NCBI GenBank assembly: GCA_902543485.1
Contig: CACBYP010000002.1
Span: forward strand, 1 to 64,000
DNA: 64,000 bases
Reading direction: 5' to 3'
Source: an uncultured Pelagibacteraceae bacterium
GTDB lineage: Bacteria; Pseudomonadota; Alphaproteobacteria; Pelagibacterales; Pelagibacteraceae
In this document: one piece after another, positions 26,927 to 36,435 of the stretch
How the letters are laid out: every line of letters starts with the position of its first letter
Position numbering within the stretch: the first letter of the stretch is position 1
The notes under the pieces: generated by a model
Databases searched by the model: none
Seen by the model: only the letters and a program-made list of their open reading frames with translations
What the model was told of the DNA's origin: nothing
Made by a program: the position numbers and the translations under genes

Positions 26927-28220
26927 ATATATAAAAAATATCTTGCCTAAAAGACTTTTTTATAGAGGTTTACTGATAGTCGCTGTTCCAATAGTAGTTA
27001 TGCAAATAACTATCTCTTTAGTTTTTTTTGATAGTCTTTGGATCAAAACTAATTCTGGAATGACAAGAGCATTGGTCTCTGAAGTCAAAACTTTTGTAGA
27101 TGCTTATGATAACGACGAAACTAACAAAGATTTTATAATAATTTTATTCAAAGAACACTTGGGTTTTAATATCAAATATGAAAAAGATAAAATCTTACCA
27201 GATAAAATACCAGAAAGATGGTTCAGTCCGGTTGATCGATCACTAAGAAGAGAATTAAAGAAAAAAAATTTAACTTATTGGTTTGATACAACAAACTTCA
27301 AAGAAGTTGTTGACTTGAAAGTAGGATATTCAAAAGGATATTTTCAATTTTATATTCCAAGGGACAGACTAACTACAAGTTCGGCTAGATTATTTGGTCT
27401 TTGGATAACATTGCCAGCATTATTAATGATAGCAGTGGCAATAATTTTTTTAAAAAATCAAACTAGACCCATAACTAAACTTGCAGAGGCATCTGAAAGA
27501 TTTGGTCGAGGAGAGGATATTGACGAATTTAGACCTTCTGGAGCACTCGAAATCCGAAAAGCTGGTTTTGAGTTTGACAAAATGAGAAAAAGAATAATTA
27601 GACATCTTAATCAAAGATCTGAGATGCTTTCAGGTATCAGCCACGATTTAAGAACACCTTTGACAAGGATAAAACTTCAAATCGCGATGATTAAAGATAA
27701 AAGTGTTGTTGAAAAATTATCAAGAGATGTTGACGAAATGGAAAAAATGTTAAATGAATATCTTCAATTCGCAAGATCTGGAGCAAAAGATAAAACTGAA
27801 ACGTTTGATATATCTGTCCTTCTTGAAGATATATGCAAAAAATATGAGAAACCAAATATAAAATATTTTTTAAAAGAAAAGGTTTATTTTGATGGAAGAA
27901 AAAATTTAATCAGTAGATGTATCAATAACCTTATAGATAATTCTTTAAAATTTGCTGATAATGTTGAATTGTATCTAAAAAAAGGAAGATCAACTATTAA
28001 TATTTCAATAGAAGATGATGGTCCAGGCATACCGCAAAAAGAACATCAAAATGTTTTGAAGCCATTTTATAAAATTGACAAAAGTAGATCAGAAACAAAG
28101 TCAAGTGTTGGCCTTGGCTTAGCTATATCATCTGATGTAGTAAAATCACACGGTGGAGATCTTAAATTCGATAAGTCTAGTTTAGGTGGATTAAAAGTTA
28201 TTATTTCTTTGCCCGTTTAG
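26907..28220 (+). CDS. EnvZ-like sensor histidine kinase
   Basis: This membrane sensor kinase of about 437 residues has two transmembrane segments (about 21-45 and 162-182) enclosing a periplasmic domain of roughly 115 residues. A HAMP region follows (RPITKLAEASERFGRG), then the H-box SGISHDLRTPLTRIKLQIAM with the phosphorylated His, the N-box CINNLIDNSLKFAD, DDGPGIP and GLGLAISSDVVKSHGG of the ATPase domain. The layout and H-box are EnvZ/CpxA-like. The signal is unknown. An in-frame GTG lies at 26898. The last 20 nt overlap the convergent ubiK gene. Confidence 0.92.
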   Translation: MFYGLNKYIKNILPKRLFYRGLLIVAVPIVVMQITISLVFFDSLWIKTNSGMTRALVSEVKTFVDAYDNDETNKDFIIILFKEHLGFNIKYEKDKILPDKIPERWFSPVDRSLRRELKKKNLTYWFDTTNFKEVVDLKVGYSKGYFQFYIPRDRLTTSSARLFGLWITLPALLMIAVAIIFLKNQTRPITKLAEASERFGRGEDIDEFRPSGALEIRKAGFEFDKMRKRIIRHLNQRSEMLSGISHDLRTPLTRIKLQIAMIKDKSVVEKLSRDVDEMEKMLNEYLQFARSGAKDKTETFDISVLLEDICKKYEKPNIKYFLKEKVYFDGRKNLISRCINNLIDNSLKFADNVELYLKKGRSTINISIEDDGPGIPQKEHQNVLKPFYKIDKSRSETKSSVGLGLAISSDVVKSHGGDLKFDKSSLGGLKVIISLPV

Positions 28221-28443
28221 TTTTTTTTTTTATTTTTTTTTCAGCAATTTTTTTTTCCAATTTTTCAATTCTTTTATTTAATATATCAATTTCATCTTTA
28301 CTTACTAAATTCATTTTAAGGATAATTTCTTCTTTTTTTGAGCGTAAAATATTTACGACTTCATCACTAAAATCTTTGTAGTTGACCAGTCCTTCTTCCA
28401 AAAATTTTGCAAATTTATCAAATACGAATCTTGATTTTGACAT
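28201..28443 (-). CDS. ubiK: Ubiquinone biosynthesis accessory factor UbiK-like (BMFP domain)
   Basis: This 80-residue protein has the BMFP/YqiC architecture: an N-terminal amphipathic helix (SRFVFDKFAKFLEEGL), a middle helix (DEVVNILRSKKEEIILKMNLVSKDEID) and a C-terminal coiled coil (LNKRIEKLEKKIAEKK) ending in a lysine-rich tail. In E. coli, UbiK helps aerobic ubiquinone synthesis as a scaffold near the membrane. The size and the conserved VSKDEIDxLNxRIExLE pattern are convincing despite the short length. It overlaps the histidine-kinase gene by 20 nt, tail to tail. Confidence 0.8.
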   Translation of the reverse strand: MSKSRFVFDKFAKFLEEGLVNYKDFSDEVVNILRSKKEEIILKMNLVSKDEIDILNKRIEKLEKKIAEKKIKKKTKRAKK

Positions 28444-28491
28444 AATAATTTCTTATCAAAGTTTAAGTAATATTTATAATATTACAATTAA

Positions 28492-29268
28492 ATGTTTATT
28501 AATAATTTTGACCCAGTCGCTTTTGAGATCTTTTCATTAGAAATTAGATGGTATTCCTTGTCTTATATATTTGGCTTAGTATTTGGTTGGTATTTTGCAA
28601 AGAACAAACTAATCAAAGATAGTACTCAAAAAGAATTTTTCGACGATTATATAACTTATTTGATCATAAGTATCATCCTTGGTGGAAGACTTGGATATGT
28701 GATTATTTATGACCCAATTTATTTTATAAGTAACCCAGTTGAGATTATAAAAATTTGGCAAGGAGGCATGTCTTTTCACGGTGCACTAATTGGAATTATT
28801 ATAGGAACTCATTTCTTCTGCAAAAATAAAAATCAAAATATTTTTAGTTATTTAGATGTGGTTGCTGTTTGTTCTCCTATAGGAATTTTTTTTGGAAGAA
28901 TATCAAATTTTATAAACTCAGAACTTTATGGCATAGAAACAAATGTACCATGGTCAGTAAAGTTTATAAAAATTGATGATTTAAATCGACATCCTTCACA
29001 AATTTATGAGGCAATATTTGAGGGGGTTGTTCTATTTATTATTTTAAGAATGTTGTTTAATAGATTAAGGAATACACCTGGTATTATTTCAGGCTATTTT
29101 TTAATTTTATACTCATTTTTTAGATTTGTTATCGAGTTCTTCAGAGAACCTGATCAACAACTAGGTTATTTATTTTTCAATTTAAGTATGGGGCAAATAA
29201 TAAGTTGTATAGCACTAACCTGCGGATTAATTATCATCTATTATAAAAATGCTAATAGGACACAATAA
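28492..29268 (+). CDS. lgt: Prolipoprotein diacylglyceryl transferase
   Basis: Lgt moves diacylglycerol from phosphatidylglycerol to the lipobox cysteine of prolipoproteins, the first step of lipoprotein maturation in the inner membrane. The 258-residue protein has about seven transmembrane segments and the family motifs FSLEIRWYSLSYIFGL, GGRLGYVIIYDP, GGMSFHGALIG with the essential His, and the Lgt signature GRISNFINSELYG, followed by RHPSQIYEA and FRFVIEFFREPD. Its presence shows the cell makes lipoproteins even though MlaA here lacks a lipobox. It overlaps the next gene by 20 nt. Confidence 0.96.
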   Translation: MFINNFDPVAFEIFSLEIRWYSLSYIFGLVFGWYFAKNKLIKDSTQKEFFDDYITYLIISIILGGRLGYVIIYDPIYFISNPVEIIKIWQGGMSFHGALIGIIIGTHFFCKNKNQNIFSYLDVVAVCSPIGIFFGRISNFINSELYGIETNVPWSVKFIKIDDLNRHPSQIYEAIFEGVVLFIILRMLFNRLRNTPGIISGYFLILYSFFRFVIEFFREPDQQLGYLFFNLSMGQIISCIALTCGLIIIYYKNANRTQ

Positions 29269-30289
29269 AAAAATCTCATTGGATAGATTTATTTACAAAT
29301 CTTTGTATGACAAAGATAATGGTTATTATATAAAAAAAAATCCTTTCGGAAAAAAAGGTGACTTCATAACATCTCCTAATATTTCTGTTCTTTTTTCAGA
29401 AATGATATCTATTTGGTTAATTTCATTTTGGGAGAATTTAAAAAAACCAAAAAAAATAAATATTGTAGAGCTGGGTGCAGGTAATGGTGAGATGATGTCA
29501 CAAATTATAAAAACTTTAAATAATTTTAGTGAAATTAGTTTATCTGCTAATTTCTTAATTTTAGAAAAAAGTCCATTACTGATAAAAATTCAGAAGAGTA
29601 AAATAGATAAGAAAAAAGCAAGTTGGATAAAAAATTTAAAAGAAATTCCAAAGGCTCCAACTATATTCTTGGCTAATGAGTTTTTTGATGCTTTTCCTAT
29701 CAAACAGTTTTTAAAAAAAAGTGATAATTGGTATGAAAAATATGTAGCATACAAAAAAAATAAGTTTGAAGTTTGTGATCAAAAAGTGTCGTCAAAAATA
29801 ATTGAGAAATATTTAGGTAAAAATATAGAAAAAGAAAAATTTGTTGAATATTCTCCTTCAGCAATGAAATTTGTTAACGAAATAGCGAATTTTATTTTTA
29901 AAAATAATGGTGGTTTATTAATGATAGACTATGGCTTTACAAGTGGAAAAATGAAAAATACTTTGCAAAGTGTTGAGAAGCACAGAAAAATTAGTTTTTT
30001 AGAAAATCCCTATAACTCAGATATTACTCATTTGATAAATTTTAAAATGTACAAGAAAGAGTTTGCAAATTCTAATTTGAAATCTTTAATAACTACCCAA
30101 GGTAATTTCTTAACTAAATTAGGAATATTAAAAAGAGCTGAGATAATAAGTAAAAATTTACAATTTAGTAAGAAAGCGGACATATTTTATAGAATAAAAA
30201 GATTAATTGATGAAAAATATATGGGCTCTTTGTTTAAAGTTTTATTTGTAAGCAAATCAAAAAATAATTTTAATTTGGGTTTTAAGTGA
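29249..30289 (+). CDS. MidA/NDUFAF7-family SAM-dependent methyltransferase
   Basis: This 346-residue protein belongs to the COG1565/DUF185 family. The mitochondrial member NDUFAF7 methylates an arginine of complex I subunit NDUFS2. Visible motifs are DRFIYKSLYDKDNGYY, FGKKGDFITSPNIS, the SAM site IVELGAGNGEMM, LANEFFDAFPIKQF, and LMIDYGFTSG. A role in complex I assembly here is inferred from the family; no complex I gene is in the window. The start overlaps lgt by 20 nt and the end overlaps pgeF by 4 nt, so it sits inside a tight operon. Confidence 0.88.
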   Translation: MLIGHNKKISLDRFIYKSLYDKDNGYYIKKNPFGKKGDFITSPNISVLFSEMISIWLISFWENLKKPKKINIVELGAGNGEMMSQIIKTLNNFSEISLSANFLILEKSPLLIKIQKSKIDKKKASWIKNLKEIPKAPTIFLANEFFDAFPIKQFLKKSDNWYEKYVAYKKNKFEVCDQKVSSKIIEKYLGKNIEKEKFVEYSPSAMKFVNEIANFIFKNNGGLLMIDYGFTSGKMKNTLQSVEKHRKISFLENPYNSDITHLINFKMYKKEFANSNLKSLITTQGNFLTKLGILKRAEIISKNLQFSKKADIFYRIKRLIDEKYMGSLFKVLFVSKSKNNFNLGFK

Positions 30290-31038
30290 TTAAGTCAAAA
30301 ATTTTTAGAGATCAAAAATCCATTTCACATTATTTTTTCAATAGATTAGGAGGTACTTCAAAAGGAATCTACAAAAGTTTAAATTGTGGAAAAGGTTCAA
30401 AAGATAAAATTGCTAATATAGGTAAAAATTTAAAGATAGTTTCAAAAAAAATAGGCTGCACAAGTGAAAATCTAGTTTCTCTCAATCAAATTCACAGCAA
30501 CAAAGTTTATAAAATAAGTGGTGTTCCGAAAAAAAAATTGACTGGAGACGCGATGATTACAAATAAGCAAAATATTGCCATTAGTATACTTACTGCAGAT
30601 TGTGCGCCAATTCTAATTATAGAAAAAAAGCAAAAATTTGTTGGTGCAATACATGCTGGGTGGAAAGGTGCTTTTAAGGGAATAGTAAAAAAAACAATTC
30701 AGCTTTTAAAAAAAAATGGATGCTCAGAGAAAGATATGATTGCTTGCATTGGACCATGTATAAAAAAAAATAGTTATGAAGTAAAAAATGATTTTTTTAA
30801 ATTGTTTAAGGACAAAAATAAAAAAAATGTGAATTTCTTCACATTTAAAAGGAAAAAAATTTATTTTGATTTAAGCGAATATATAAAATCTCAATTTTAT
30901 GAGAATGGAGTTAAAAAAATAGATATAATAAGAAAAGATACGTACGCTCTAGAAAATAACTTTTTTAGTTCTAGGAGATCAAAAAAAAATAAGCATAACG
31001 ATTATGGTAGAAATATTTCTGCAATTATGATTAAATAG
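30286..31038 (+). CDS. pgeF: Polyphenol-oxidase-family (YfiH/PgeF) peptidoglycan-editing protein
   Basis: PgeF-type enzymes remove wrongly built UDP-MurNAc-L-Ser peptidoglycan precursors; the family is also listed as laccase domain DUF152. The 250-residue protein shows FFNRLGGTSKGIYKSLNCG, NQIHSNKVYKI, GDAMITN, LTADCAPILI, GAIHAGWKGAFKGIVKKTI and IGPCIKKNSYEV, which supply the conserved His and Cys metal ligands. The start is GTG and overlaps the upstream stop as GTGA. prs follows after 10 bp. Confidence 0.9.
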   Translation: MIKSKIFRDQKSISHYFFNRLGGTSKGIYKSLNCGKGSKDKIANIGKNLKIVSKKIGCTSENLVSLNQIHSNKVYKISGVPKKKLTGDAMITNKQNIAISILTADCAPILIIEKKQKFVGAIHAGWKGAFKGIVKKTIQLLKKNGCSEKDMIACIGPCIKKNSYEVKNDFFKLFKDKNKKNVNFFTFKRKKIYFDLSEYIKSQFYENGVKKIDIIRKDTYALENNFFSSRRSKKNKHNDYGRNISAIMIK

Positions 31039-31048
31039 GGTATCTCGG

Positions 31049-31981
31049 ATGAAAATTCTCACAGGAAACAGTAATAAACATCTTAGTCAAAAAATATCTA
31101 AATTTTTAAAAAATAGACTAGTGAATTCAAACATAAGAAAATTTGCAGACGGAGAAATCTATATAGAAATTAATGAAAATATTAGAGGCAATAGTATTTT
31201 TTTAATTCAATCCGTTTCATCTCCTGCAAATGACAATTTAATGGAATTACTACTATCGATTGATGCTTTAAAAAGATCATCGGCCAAAAACATAACTGCT
31301 GTGATCCCATATTTTGGATATGCAAGACAAGATAGAAAGGTGGTTCCTAGAACATCTATATCTGCAAAACTTGTATCTAACCTTATTGCAAAAGCAGGAG
31401 CAGATAGAGTCGTTACAGTTGATTTACACTCTGGGCAAATTCAAGGATTTTTTGATATTCCAGTAGATAACTTATTTGCAACTCCAATATTTGCTAGACA
31501 TATAAAAAAGAAATTAAAAAAAAATAATATAATCTGTGTTGCTCCGGATGTCGGTGGTACTGCAAGAGCAAGAGCTTTAGGAAAATTGTTAAATGTAGAT
31601 TTAGCAATAGTAGATAAAAGAAGACCTGCTCCTGGAAAGTCAGAAGTAATGAATGTAATTGGAAATGTTAAAAATAAAACTTGTATATTAGTTGATGATA
31701 TAATCGACTCTGGTGGAACTATTGTAAATGCAGCTTCTGAACTTAAAAAAAGAGGAGCTAAAGATGTTCATGTGTATGTAACACACGGCGTATTAAGTGG
31801 TAATGCTGTTGAAAAAATTAAGAAATCTTTGATAAAAAATTTAGTTGTAACTGATACAATAGATAATTCTATGAAAGTTAAAAAAGCTAAGAATATTGAG
31901 GTATTAACAATCTCTAATTTGGTTGGAGAAGCTATTAAAAGAATATCAAATTCTACCTCAGTATCAGATCTATTTAAATAA
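31049..31981 (+). CDS. prs: Ribose-phosphate pyrophosphokinase
   Basis: This enzyme makes PRPP from ribose 5-phosphate and ATP, feeding nucleotide, histidine and tryptophan synthesis. The 310-residue protein has the class I signatures: FADGEIYIEINENIRG, DALKRSSAKNITAVIPYFGYARQDRK, VTVDLHSGQIQGFFDIPVD, APDVGGTARARALG, VDKRRPAPG, and the PRPP loop LVDDIIDSGGTIVNAA. Length is normal. It follows pgeF by 10 bp and precedes rplY by 45 bp. Confidence 0.97.
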   Translation: MKILTGNSNKHLSQKISKFLKNRLVNSNIRKFADGEIYIEINENIRGNSIFLIQSVSSPANDNLMELLLSIDALKRSSAKNITAVIPYFGYARQDRKVVPRTSISAKLVSNLIAKAGADRVVTVDLHSGQIQGFFDIPVDNLFATPIFARHIKKKLKKNNIICVAPDVGGTARARALGKLLNVDLAIVDKRRPAPGKSEVMNVIGNVKNKTCILVDDIIDSGGTIVNAASELKKRGAKDVHVYVTHGVLSGNAVEKIKKSLIKNLVVTDTIDNSMKVKKAKNIEVLTISNLVGEAIKRISNSTSVSDLFK

Positions 31982-32026
31982 TTTACTTGTAAAATTTAGT
32001 TTCATAAGTTAAAAACCCGACACTTT

Positions 32027-32743
32027 ATGAGTTTATTAGCAGCCACAATAAGAGAAACAAAAACTAAGGGTGAAATTAAATCTCTTAGAAGTAAAGGTAT
32101 GGTTCCAGGAATAATTTATGGAGGAGAGGAGCCAAATCAAAAAATCTCTGTCTCTGTTAAAGAAGTAAAAAATTTATTAAATAAAGAAAATATTTTATCA
32201 AATATAATTTCAATTAATATTGATGGAAAAGAACAAAAAGTTTTACCAAGAGTTATTGATTTTGATACAGTTACAGATGAGCCTATACATTTAGATTTTT
32301 TAAGAATTGTTAAAGGTGCAAAAGTAATTTTAGAAATTCCAGTTAAATTTATAAACCATGAATTATCACCAGGATTAAAAAGAGGTGGAGTTTTGAATAT
32401 AGTAAGACGAAAAGTTGAATTAAGATGTCCAACAGAAAACATACCAACAGAGTTAGTTGTGGATTTAAATAATTTAGATATTGGAGCAAGTATTAAAATA
32501 TCATTTATAAATTTACCTGAAAATGTAATACCTACAATTCAAGGAAGAGACTTTGTAATCGCGACTGTAGCAGCACCAACGGTTGTTAAAGAGCCTGAAA
32601 AACCAGCAGAAGCTGAGGGAGAAGGTGGAGAAGCTACGGAGGCAGCTGCGGATGGAGACGCTAAACCTGAAGAAGGTGCAGAAAAAGCTGCAGAAGGTGA
32701 TAAAGGAAAAGAAGAAGGAAAAACTCCAGCAGAGAAAAAATAA
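32027..32743 (+). CDS. rplY: 50S ribosomal protein L25 (Ctc/TL5 long form)
   Basis: L25 binds 5S rRNA in the large ribosomal subunit. The 238-residue protein is the long Ctc-type: an N-terminal 5S-binding domain (IRETKTKGEIKSLRSKGMVPGIIYG, PIHLDFLRI), a beta-rich C domain (GGVLNIVRRKVELRCPTENIPTEL, DIGASIKISFINLPE), then an acidic Ala/Glu/Gly-rich tail from about residue 185 ending TPAEKK. The tail is low-complexity and visibly richer in G+C than the rest; such tails are common on alphaproteobacterial L25. pth follows after 28 bp, a frequent pairing. Confidence 0.95.
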   Translation: MSLLAATIRETKTKGEIKSLRSKGMVPGIIYGGEEPNQKISVSVKEVKNLLNKENILSNIISINIDGKEQKVLPRVIDFDTVTDEPIHLDFLRIVKGAKVILEIPVKFINHELSPGLKRGGVLNIVRRKVELRCPTENIPTELVVDLNNLDIGASIKISFINLPENVIPTIQGRDFVIATVAAPTVVKEPEKPAEAEGEGGEATEAAADGDAKPEEGAEKAAEGDKGKEEGKTPAEKK

Positions 32744-32771
32744 TAATCTGTGAAAATAATAATAAAATAAA

Positions 32772-33332
32772 ATGTTGTTACTCGTAGGTTTGGGCAATCC
32801 AACTCCAAACAGTCATAATAATAGACATAATATAGGTTTTAAAGTTGTTGATGCAATAAATCAAAAATTTGGTCTTTCAAAACAAAAGCCAAAATTTAAA
32901 GGTTTACTTACAACAGGTAATATCGGGGAAAAGAAAATTTATGCTATCAAGCCTCTGACTTTCATGAACAACTCAGGAATATGTATCAGAGAATTGCTTG
33001 AATATTTCAAAATAGATGCAGAAGATGTTATTGTTTTTCATGATGATCTAGATGTAGAGTTTGGAAAAATAAAGGCAAAATTTGGTGGATCAAGCGCAGG
33101 TCACAATGGGGTTGCTTCAATAGATAAATTTATTGGAAAAGACTATTCAAGAGTGAGGATTGGGATTGGAAAGCCAGAGAATAAAATGTCTGTATCAGAC
33201 TTTGTTTTAAATGATTTTTCAGATGATGAACAAGAACACTTAGAAAAAATTACTCACAATATAATAGACTCTATTGCTATTTTGATAGATAAAAAATTAG
33301 ATTTATTCTCAAGTAAAGTTAACAATAATTAA
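32772..33332 (+). CDS. pth: Peptidyl-tRNA hydrolase
   Basis: Pth releases peptides from peptidyl-tRNAs that fall off the ribosome. The 186-residue protein has the family hallmarks: LLVGLGNPTPNSHNNRHNIGF with the catalytic His, KPLTFMNNSGICIRELLEYF, VFHDDLDVEFGKIKAKFGGSSAGHNGVASID and RVRIGIGKP. It is normal in length. It lies between rplY and ychF, the common bacterial order, and its stop directly abuts the ychF start. Confidence 0.97.
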   Translation: MLLLVGLGNPTPNSHNNRHNIGFKVVDAINQKFGLSKQKPKFKGLLTTGNIGEKKIYAIKPLTFMNNSGICIRELLEYFKIDAEDVIVFHDDLDVEFGKIKAKFGGSSAGHNGVASIDKFIGKDYSRVRIGIGKPENKMSVSDFVLNDFSDDEQEHLEKITHNIIDSIAILIDKKLDLFSSKVNNN

Positions 33333-34406
33333 ATGGGTTTTAAGTGTGGTATAGTTGGTTTACCAAATGTTGGTAAATCTACTTTATTTAATGCACTTAC
33401 AAATTCAAGTAAAGCTCAAGCAGCAAATTTTCCTTTCTGTACTATAGATCCAAATATAGGCGTAGTTCCTGTACCAGATTATAGGTTAGATGAATTGGTT
33501 AAAATTTCAAATTCAAAAAAAAAAATAAATACTACAATATCTTTTGTTGATATAGCAGGATTAGTCGAAGGAGCCTCCAAAGGTGAAGGATTAGGTAACA
33601 AATTCTTATCCCATATAAGAGAAGTAGATGCTGTTATTCATTTAATTAGATGTTTTGACTCAGATGATATTCAAAATGTAAATCCAACAGTTGATCCAAT
33701 CAGAGATTTAGAAATAATCGAAACAGAAATGTCTTTGGCAGATTTGGAGTCTATTCAAAAAAGACTAGATAAGAAAAATAAAAAAAATAATGATGAAAAT
33801 CAAAACCAAATTCTAGAAAGAGCGCAGAATTTAATTAATGATAACAATGATATAAATAAATTATACGATGAATTTGATAAAAAAGATGTTAAATTGTCAG
33901 GATTATTGTCAATAAAGCCTAAACTGTATGTTTGTAATATTGATGAAAATAGTATTGATAAAGGCAACGATTATACAAAAAGTTTTATTGAAAAATATGG
34001 TTCTAAAAACACTCTAACTATTTCAGCTGAAATAGAAAATCAATTAAATGAACTAGAAAATGAAGAAAGAAAAAACTATATGAAAATGATCAACGTCGAT
34101 GATACTGGATTAAATTTATTAATCAAAAAAGGATACGAACTTTTATCTTTAGAGACGTTTTTTACTTCAGGAGTTGAGGAGACAAGGGCTTGGACAGTTA
34201 ACAAAAATTGCATGGCACCTCAAGCAGCAGGTATAATTCATACAGATTTTGAAAAAGGTTTTATAAGAGCAGAAACTGTGTCTTATGAAGATTTTATTAG
34301 TAATGGCGGTTGGTTAAAATCTAGAGAAAATGGCAAAATGAGATTAGAAGGTAAAGATTATATCGTTAAAGATGGGGATGTTCTAAACTTTAGATTCAAC
34401 ACGTGA
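33333..34406 (+). CDS. ychF: Redox-regulated ATPase YchF
   Basis: YchF is an Obg-family P-loop protein that prefers ATP and binds ribosomes; it affects stress and translation responses. The 357-residue protein has the G1 loop GLPNVGKSTLFNALTNS, the G3 region VDIAGLVEGASKGEGLGNKFL, a coiled-coil insert (about 135-180), and the C-terminal TGS domain ([50 protein letters not shown]). It starts on the base after the pth stop. Its last 24 nt overlap the convergent petC gene. Confidence 0.97.
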   Translation: MGFKCGIVGLPNVGKSTLFNALTNSSKAQAANFPFCTIDPNIGVVPVPDYRLDELVKISNSKKKINTTISFVDIAGLVEGASKGEGLGNKFLSHIREVDAVIHLIRCFDSDDIQNVNPTVDPIRDLEIIETEMSLADLESIQKRLDKKNKKNNDENQNQILERAQNLINDNNDINKLYDEFDKKDVKLSGLLSIKPKLYVCNIDENSIDKGNDYTKSFIEKYGSKNTLTISAEIENQLNELENEERKNYMKMINVDDTGLNLLIKKGYELLSLETFFTSGVEETRAWTVNKNCMAPQAAGIIHTDFEKGFIRAETVSYEDFISNGGWLKSRENGKMRLEGKDYIVKDGDVLNFRFNT

Positions 34407-35165
34407 CCATATCTTCTTCATTGTAAAGTAAACCAATACAGTCAATATTATCAAATAAGCTATAACTCTAAATCCTGTTTTATGTCTTTGCTCTAAATGT
34501 GGTTCTGCTGACCACATCAGAAAATTTGTAACATCTTTAGACATTTGCTCAGCTGTAGCTTTTGTTCCATCTGTATATTCAATTAAATCATCGGACAAAG
34601 GAGCTGGCATTTTAATTTTATTACCATACATATACTTATTGTAATAAACACCATCATCAAGTTCTATACCCTCTGGTGGTTCAGAATATCCTAACAATAA
34701 GGAATAAATATAATCTGCTCCGCCTTTTCTTGCCTTAACTAGAACAGACATATCTGGTGGATAAGCGCCACCATTAGCAGCTTTAGCTTCTTGCTCATTA
34801 GCATATGGCATCACGAATTTATCAGATAATTTGGCTGGTCTTACAAACATTTCTCCAGTGCTGTCTGGGCCATCTGTTACCTCAAAACTTGCAGCTATTG
34901 CTTTGGCCTCTGCTTCAGAAAATTCTGGACCACCTTTTTCTGCTAAATTTCTATAGGTTAAATATTTCATAGAATGACAAGATGCACATACTTCTGTATA
35001 CACTTGATAACCCCTTTGCAGGGATGCTCTATCGAATTTTCCAAAGAGACCTTTGAAAGTCCACTTAGTCTCTAAAAAAGGAGGTGATTTTTCAGCAGAG
35101 TTAGATGAATTTAGTACTATAATAGAGAATATTAATACAAATAAAATATTTTTTAACTTACTCAC
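34383..35165 (-). CDS. petC: Ubiquinol-cytochrome c reductase cytochrome c1 subunit
   Basis: Cytochrome c1 takes electrons from the Rieske protein and passes them to cytochrome c. The 260-residue protein has a signal peptide (about 1-23), the haem c motif CASCH within [19 protein letters not shown], the axial-Met region [15 protein letters not shown] (Met in KIKMPAPLS), and a C-terminal membrane anchor ([22 protein letters not shown]). It is the last gene of the petA-petB-petC operon, overlapping petB by 4 nt and convergent ychF by 24 nt. Confidence 0.96.
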   Translation of the reverse strand: MSKLKNILFVLIFSIIVLNSSNSAEKSPPFLETKWTFKGLFGKFDRASLQRGYQVYTEVCASCHSMKYLTYRNLAEKGGPEFSEAEAKAIAASFEVTDGPDSTGEMFVRPAKLSDKFVMPYANEQEAKAANGGAYPPDMSVLVKARKGGADYIYSLLLGYSEPPEGIELDDGVYYNKYMYGNKIKMPAPLSDDLIEYTDGTKATAEQMSKDVTNFLMWSAEPHLEQRHKTGFRVIAYLIILTVLVYFTMKKIWSRVESKV

Positions 35166-36433
35166 TTTATTGTTTTTTCTATTTTTTCATCACTCCTTGC
35201 CGCAGCTAAATTTGGCGAACCTCCTAAAACTGGTTCGGTAATACTCAAAGGCAGCGGGGTAGTTTTTTCTTTCCATCCTAAAACTGGAAGAATAATTAAA
35301 AAATGCGCAAAGTAATACGCTGTAGCAACTCTTGCGATTAACAAATACAATCCTTCAGCTGGCATCGCTCCTACATATCCTAGAATTAAAACATCAGCTA
35401 CCAAGATCCAGTAGAACTGTCTAAATAACGGTCTGAAAACTGCCGATCTAACTTTTGACGTATCCAACCATGGTAAAGCAGCTAAAATTAAAATAGCTGA
35501 TAACATAGCAACAACACCCATAAGTTTATCAGGAACCGATCTTAAGATCGCATAAAAAGGTAATAAGTACCACTCAGGAACTATATGAGCAGGAGTTACA
35601 AGTGGATCCGCCTCGATATAATTATCAGCATGTCCTAAAATATTTGGCTGATAAAATACAAACAACGCAAAAACAATACAAAACATTAATAACGCAAAAG
35701 CATCTTTAATTACGATGTATGGATGAAACGGAACTGTATCTTTAGAAGGCTTTTTAATATCAATACCAACTGGATTGTTATTTCCAGGAACATGTAATGC
35801 CCATATGTGAAGTACTACAAGCCCTAGTATTAAAAACGGTATCAAGTAATGAAGAGTAAAAAATCTTGTTAAAGTTGGATTGTCAACTGAGTAACCACCC
35901 CATAACCAAGTTGTTATGCTCTCTCCCACAAGTGGTATTGCACTAAATAAATTGGTTATTACTGTCGCTCCCCAAAAACTCATTTGTCCCCAAGGAAGAA
36001 CATATCCCATAAAAGCAGCTGCCATCATTAGCAGATAAATTATAATTCCAAGTATCCAAATTATTTCTCTAGGAGATTTATATGATCCGTAAAATAAAGA
36101 TCTAAAAATATGAATATAAACTGCAAGGAAAAACATGGAAGCACCATTTGCATGAACATATCTTAACAACCATCCATAATTCACATCTCTCATTATATGT
36201 TCGACACTGCTGAATGCCATATCTGCATGAGCAATGTAGTGCATAGCCAAAACTAATCCTGTAACTATTTGGGTAATTAAGCAAAAAGTTAATATCCCAC
36301 CAAAAGTCCACCAGTAATTTAAATTTTTTGGTGTAGGGTAATCTGTTAAGTGATTTGCCAATGTAAGCAAAGGCAGTCTATCATTAAACCATTTACCAAA
36401 TTTTGAACTAGGTGTGTATTCGTGATCACTCAT
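35162..36433 (-). CDS. petB: Ubiquinol-cytochrome c reductase cytochrome b subunit
   Basis: Cytochrome b holds both haems b and both quinol/quinone sites of the bc1 complex. The 423-residue protein has about eight transmembrane helices with the bis-His haem ligands ([59 protein letters not shown]), the [19 protein letters not shown] quinol-site segment and [14 protein letters not shown], the PEWY motif. Length is typical for alphaproteobacteria. It lies 2 bp after petA and overlaps petC by 4 nt. Confidence 0.97.
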   Translation of the reverse strand: MSDHEYTPSSKFGKWFNDRLPLLTLANHLTDYPTPKNLNYWWTFGGILTFCLITQIVTGLVLAMHYIAHADMAFSSVEHIMRDVNYGWLLRYVHANGASMFFLAVYIHIFRSLFYGSYKSPREIIWILGIIIYLLMMAAAFMGYVLPWGQMSFWGATVITNLFSAIPLVGESITTWLWGGYSVDNPTLTRFFTLHYLIPFLILGLVVLHIWALHVPGNNNPVGIDIKKPSKDTVPFHPYIVIKDAFALLMFCIVFALFVFYQPNILGHADNYIEADPLVTPAHIVPEWYLLPFYAILRSVPDKLMGVVAMLSAILILAALPWLDTSKVRSAVFRPLFRQFYWILVADVLILGYVGAMPAEGLYLLIARVATAYYFAHFLIILPVLGWKEKTTPLPLSITEPVLGGSPNLAAARSDEKIEKTIK

Positions 36434-36435
36434 AT

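Noticed and set aside
32580..32743. GC-richer segment at the end of rplY as transferred DNA
   Set aside because: The composition shift is explained by the low-complexity Ala/Glu/Gly tail (GCN, GAR and GGN codons), which is common on this protein.
32513..32808. Two overlapping frames antisense to the rplY tail
   Set aside because: They mirror the repetitive Ala/Glu/Gly tail of L25 (Ser/Phe/Pro-rich translation) and overlap the rplY-pth junction without start or domain evidence.
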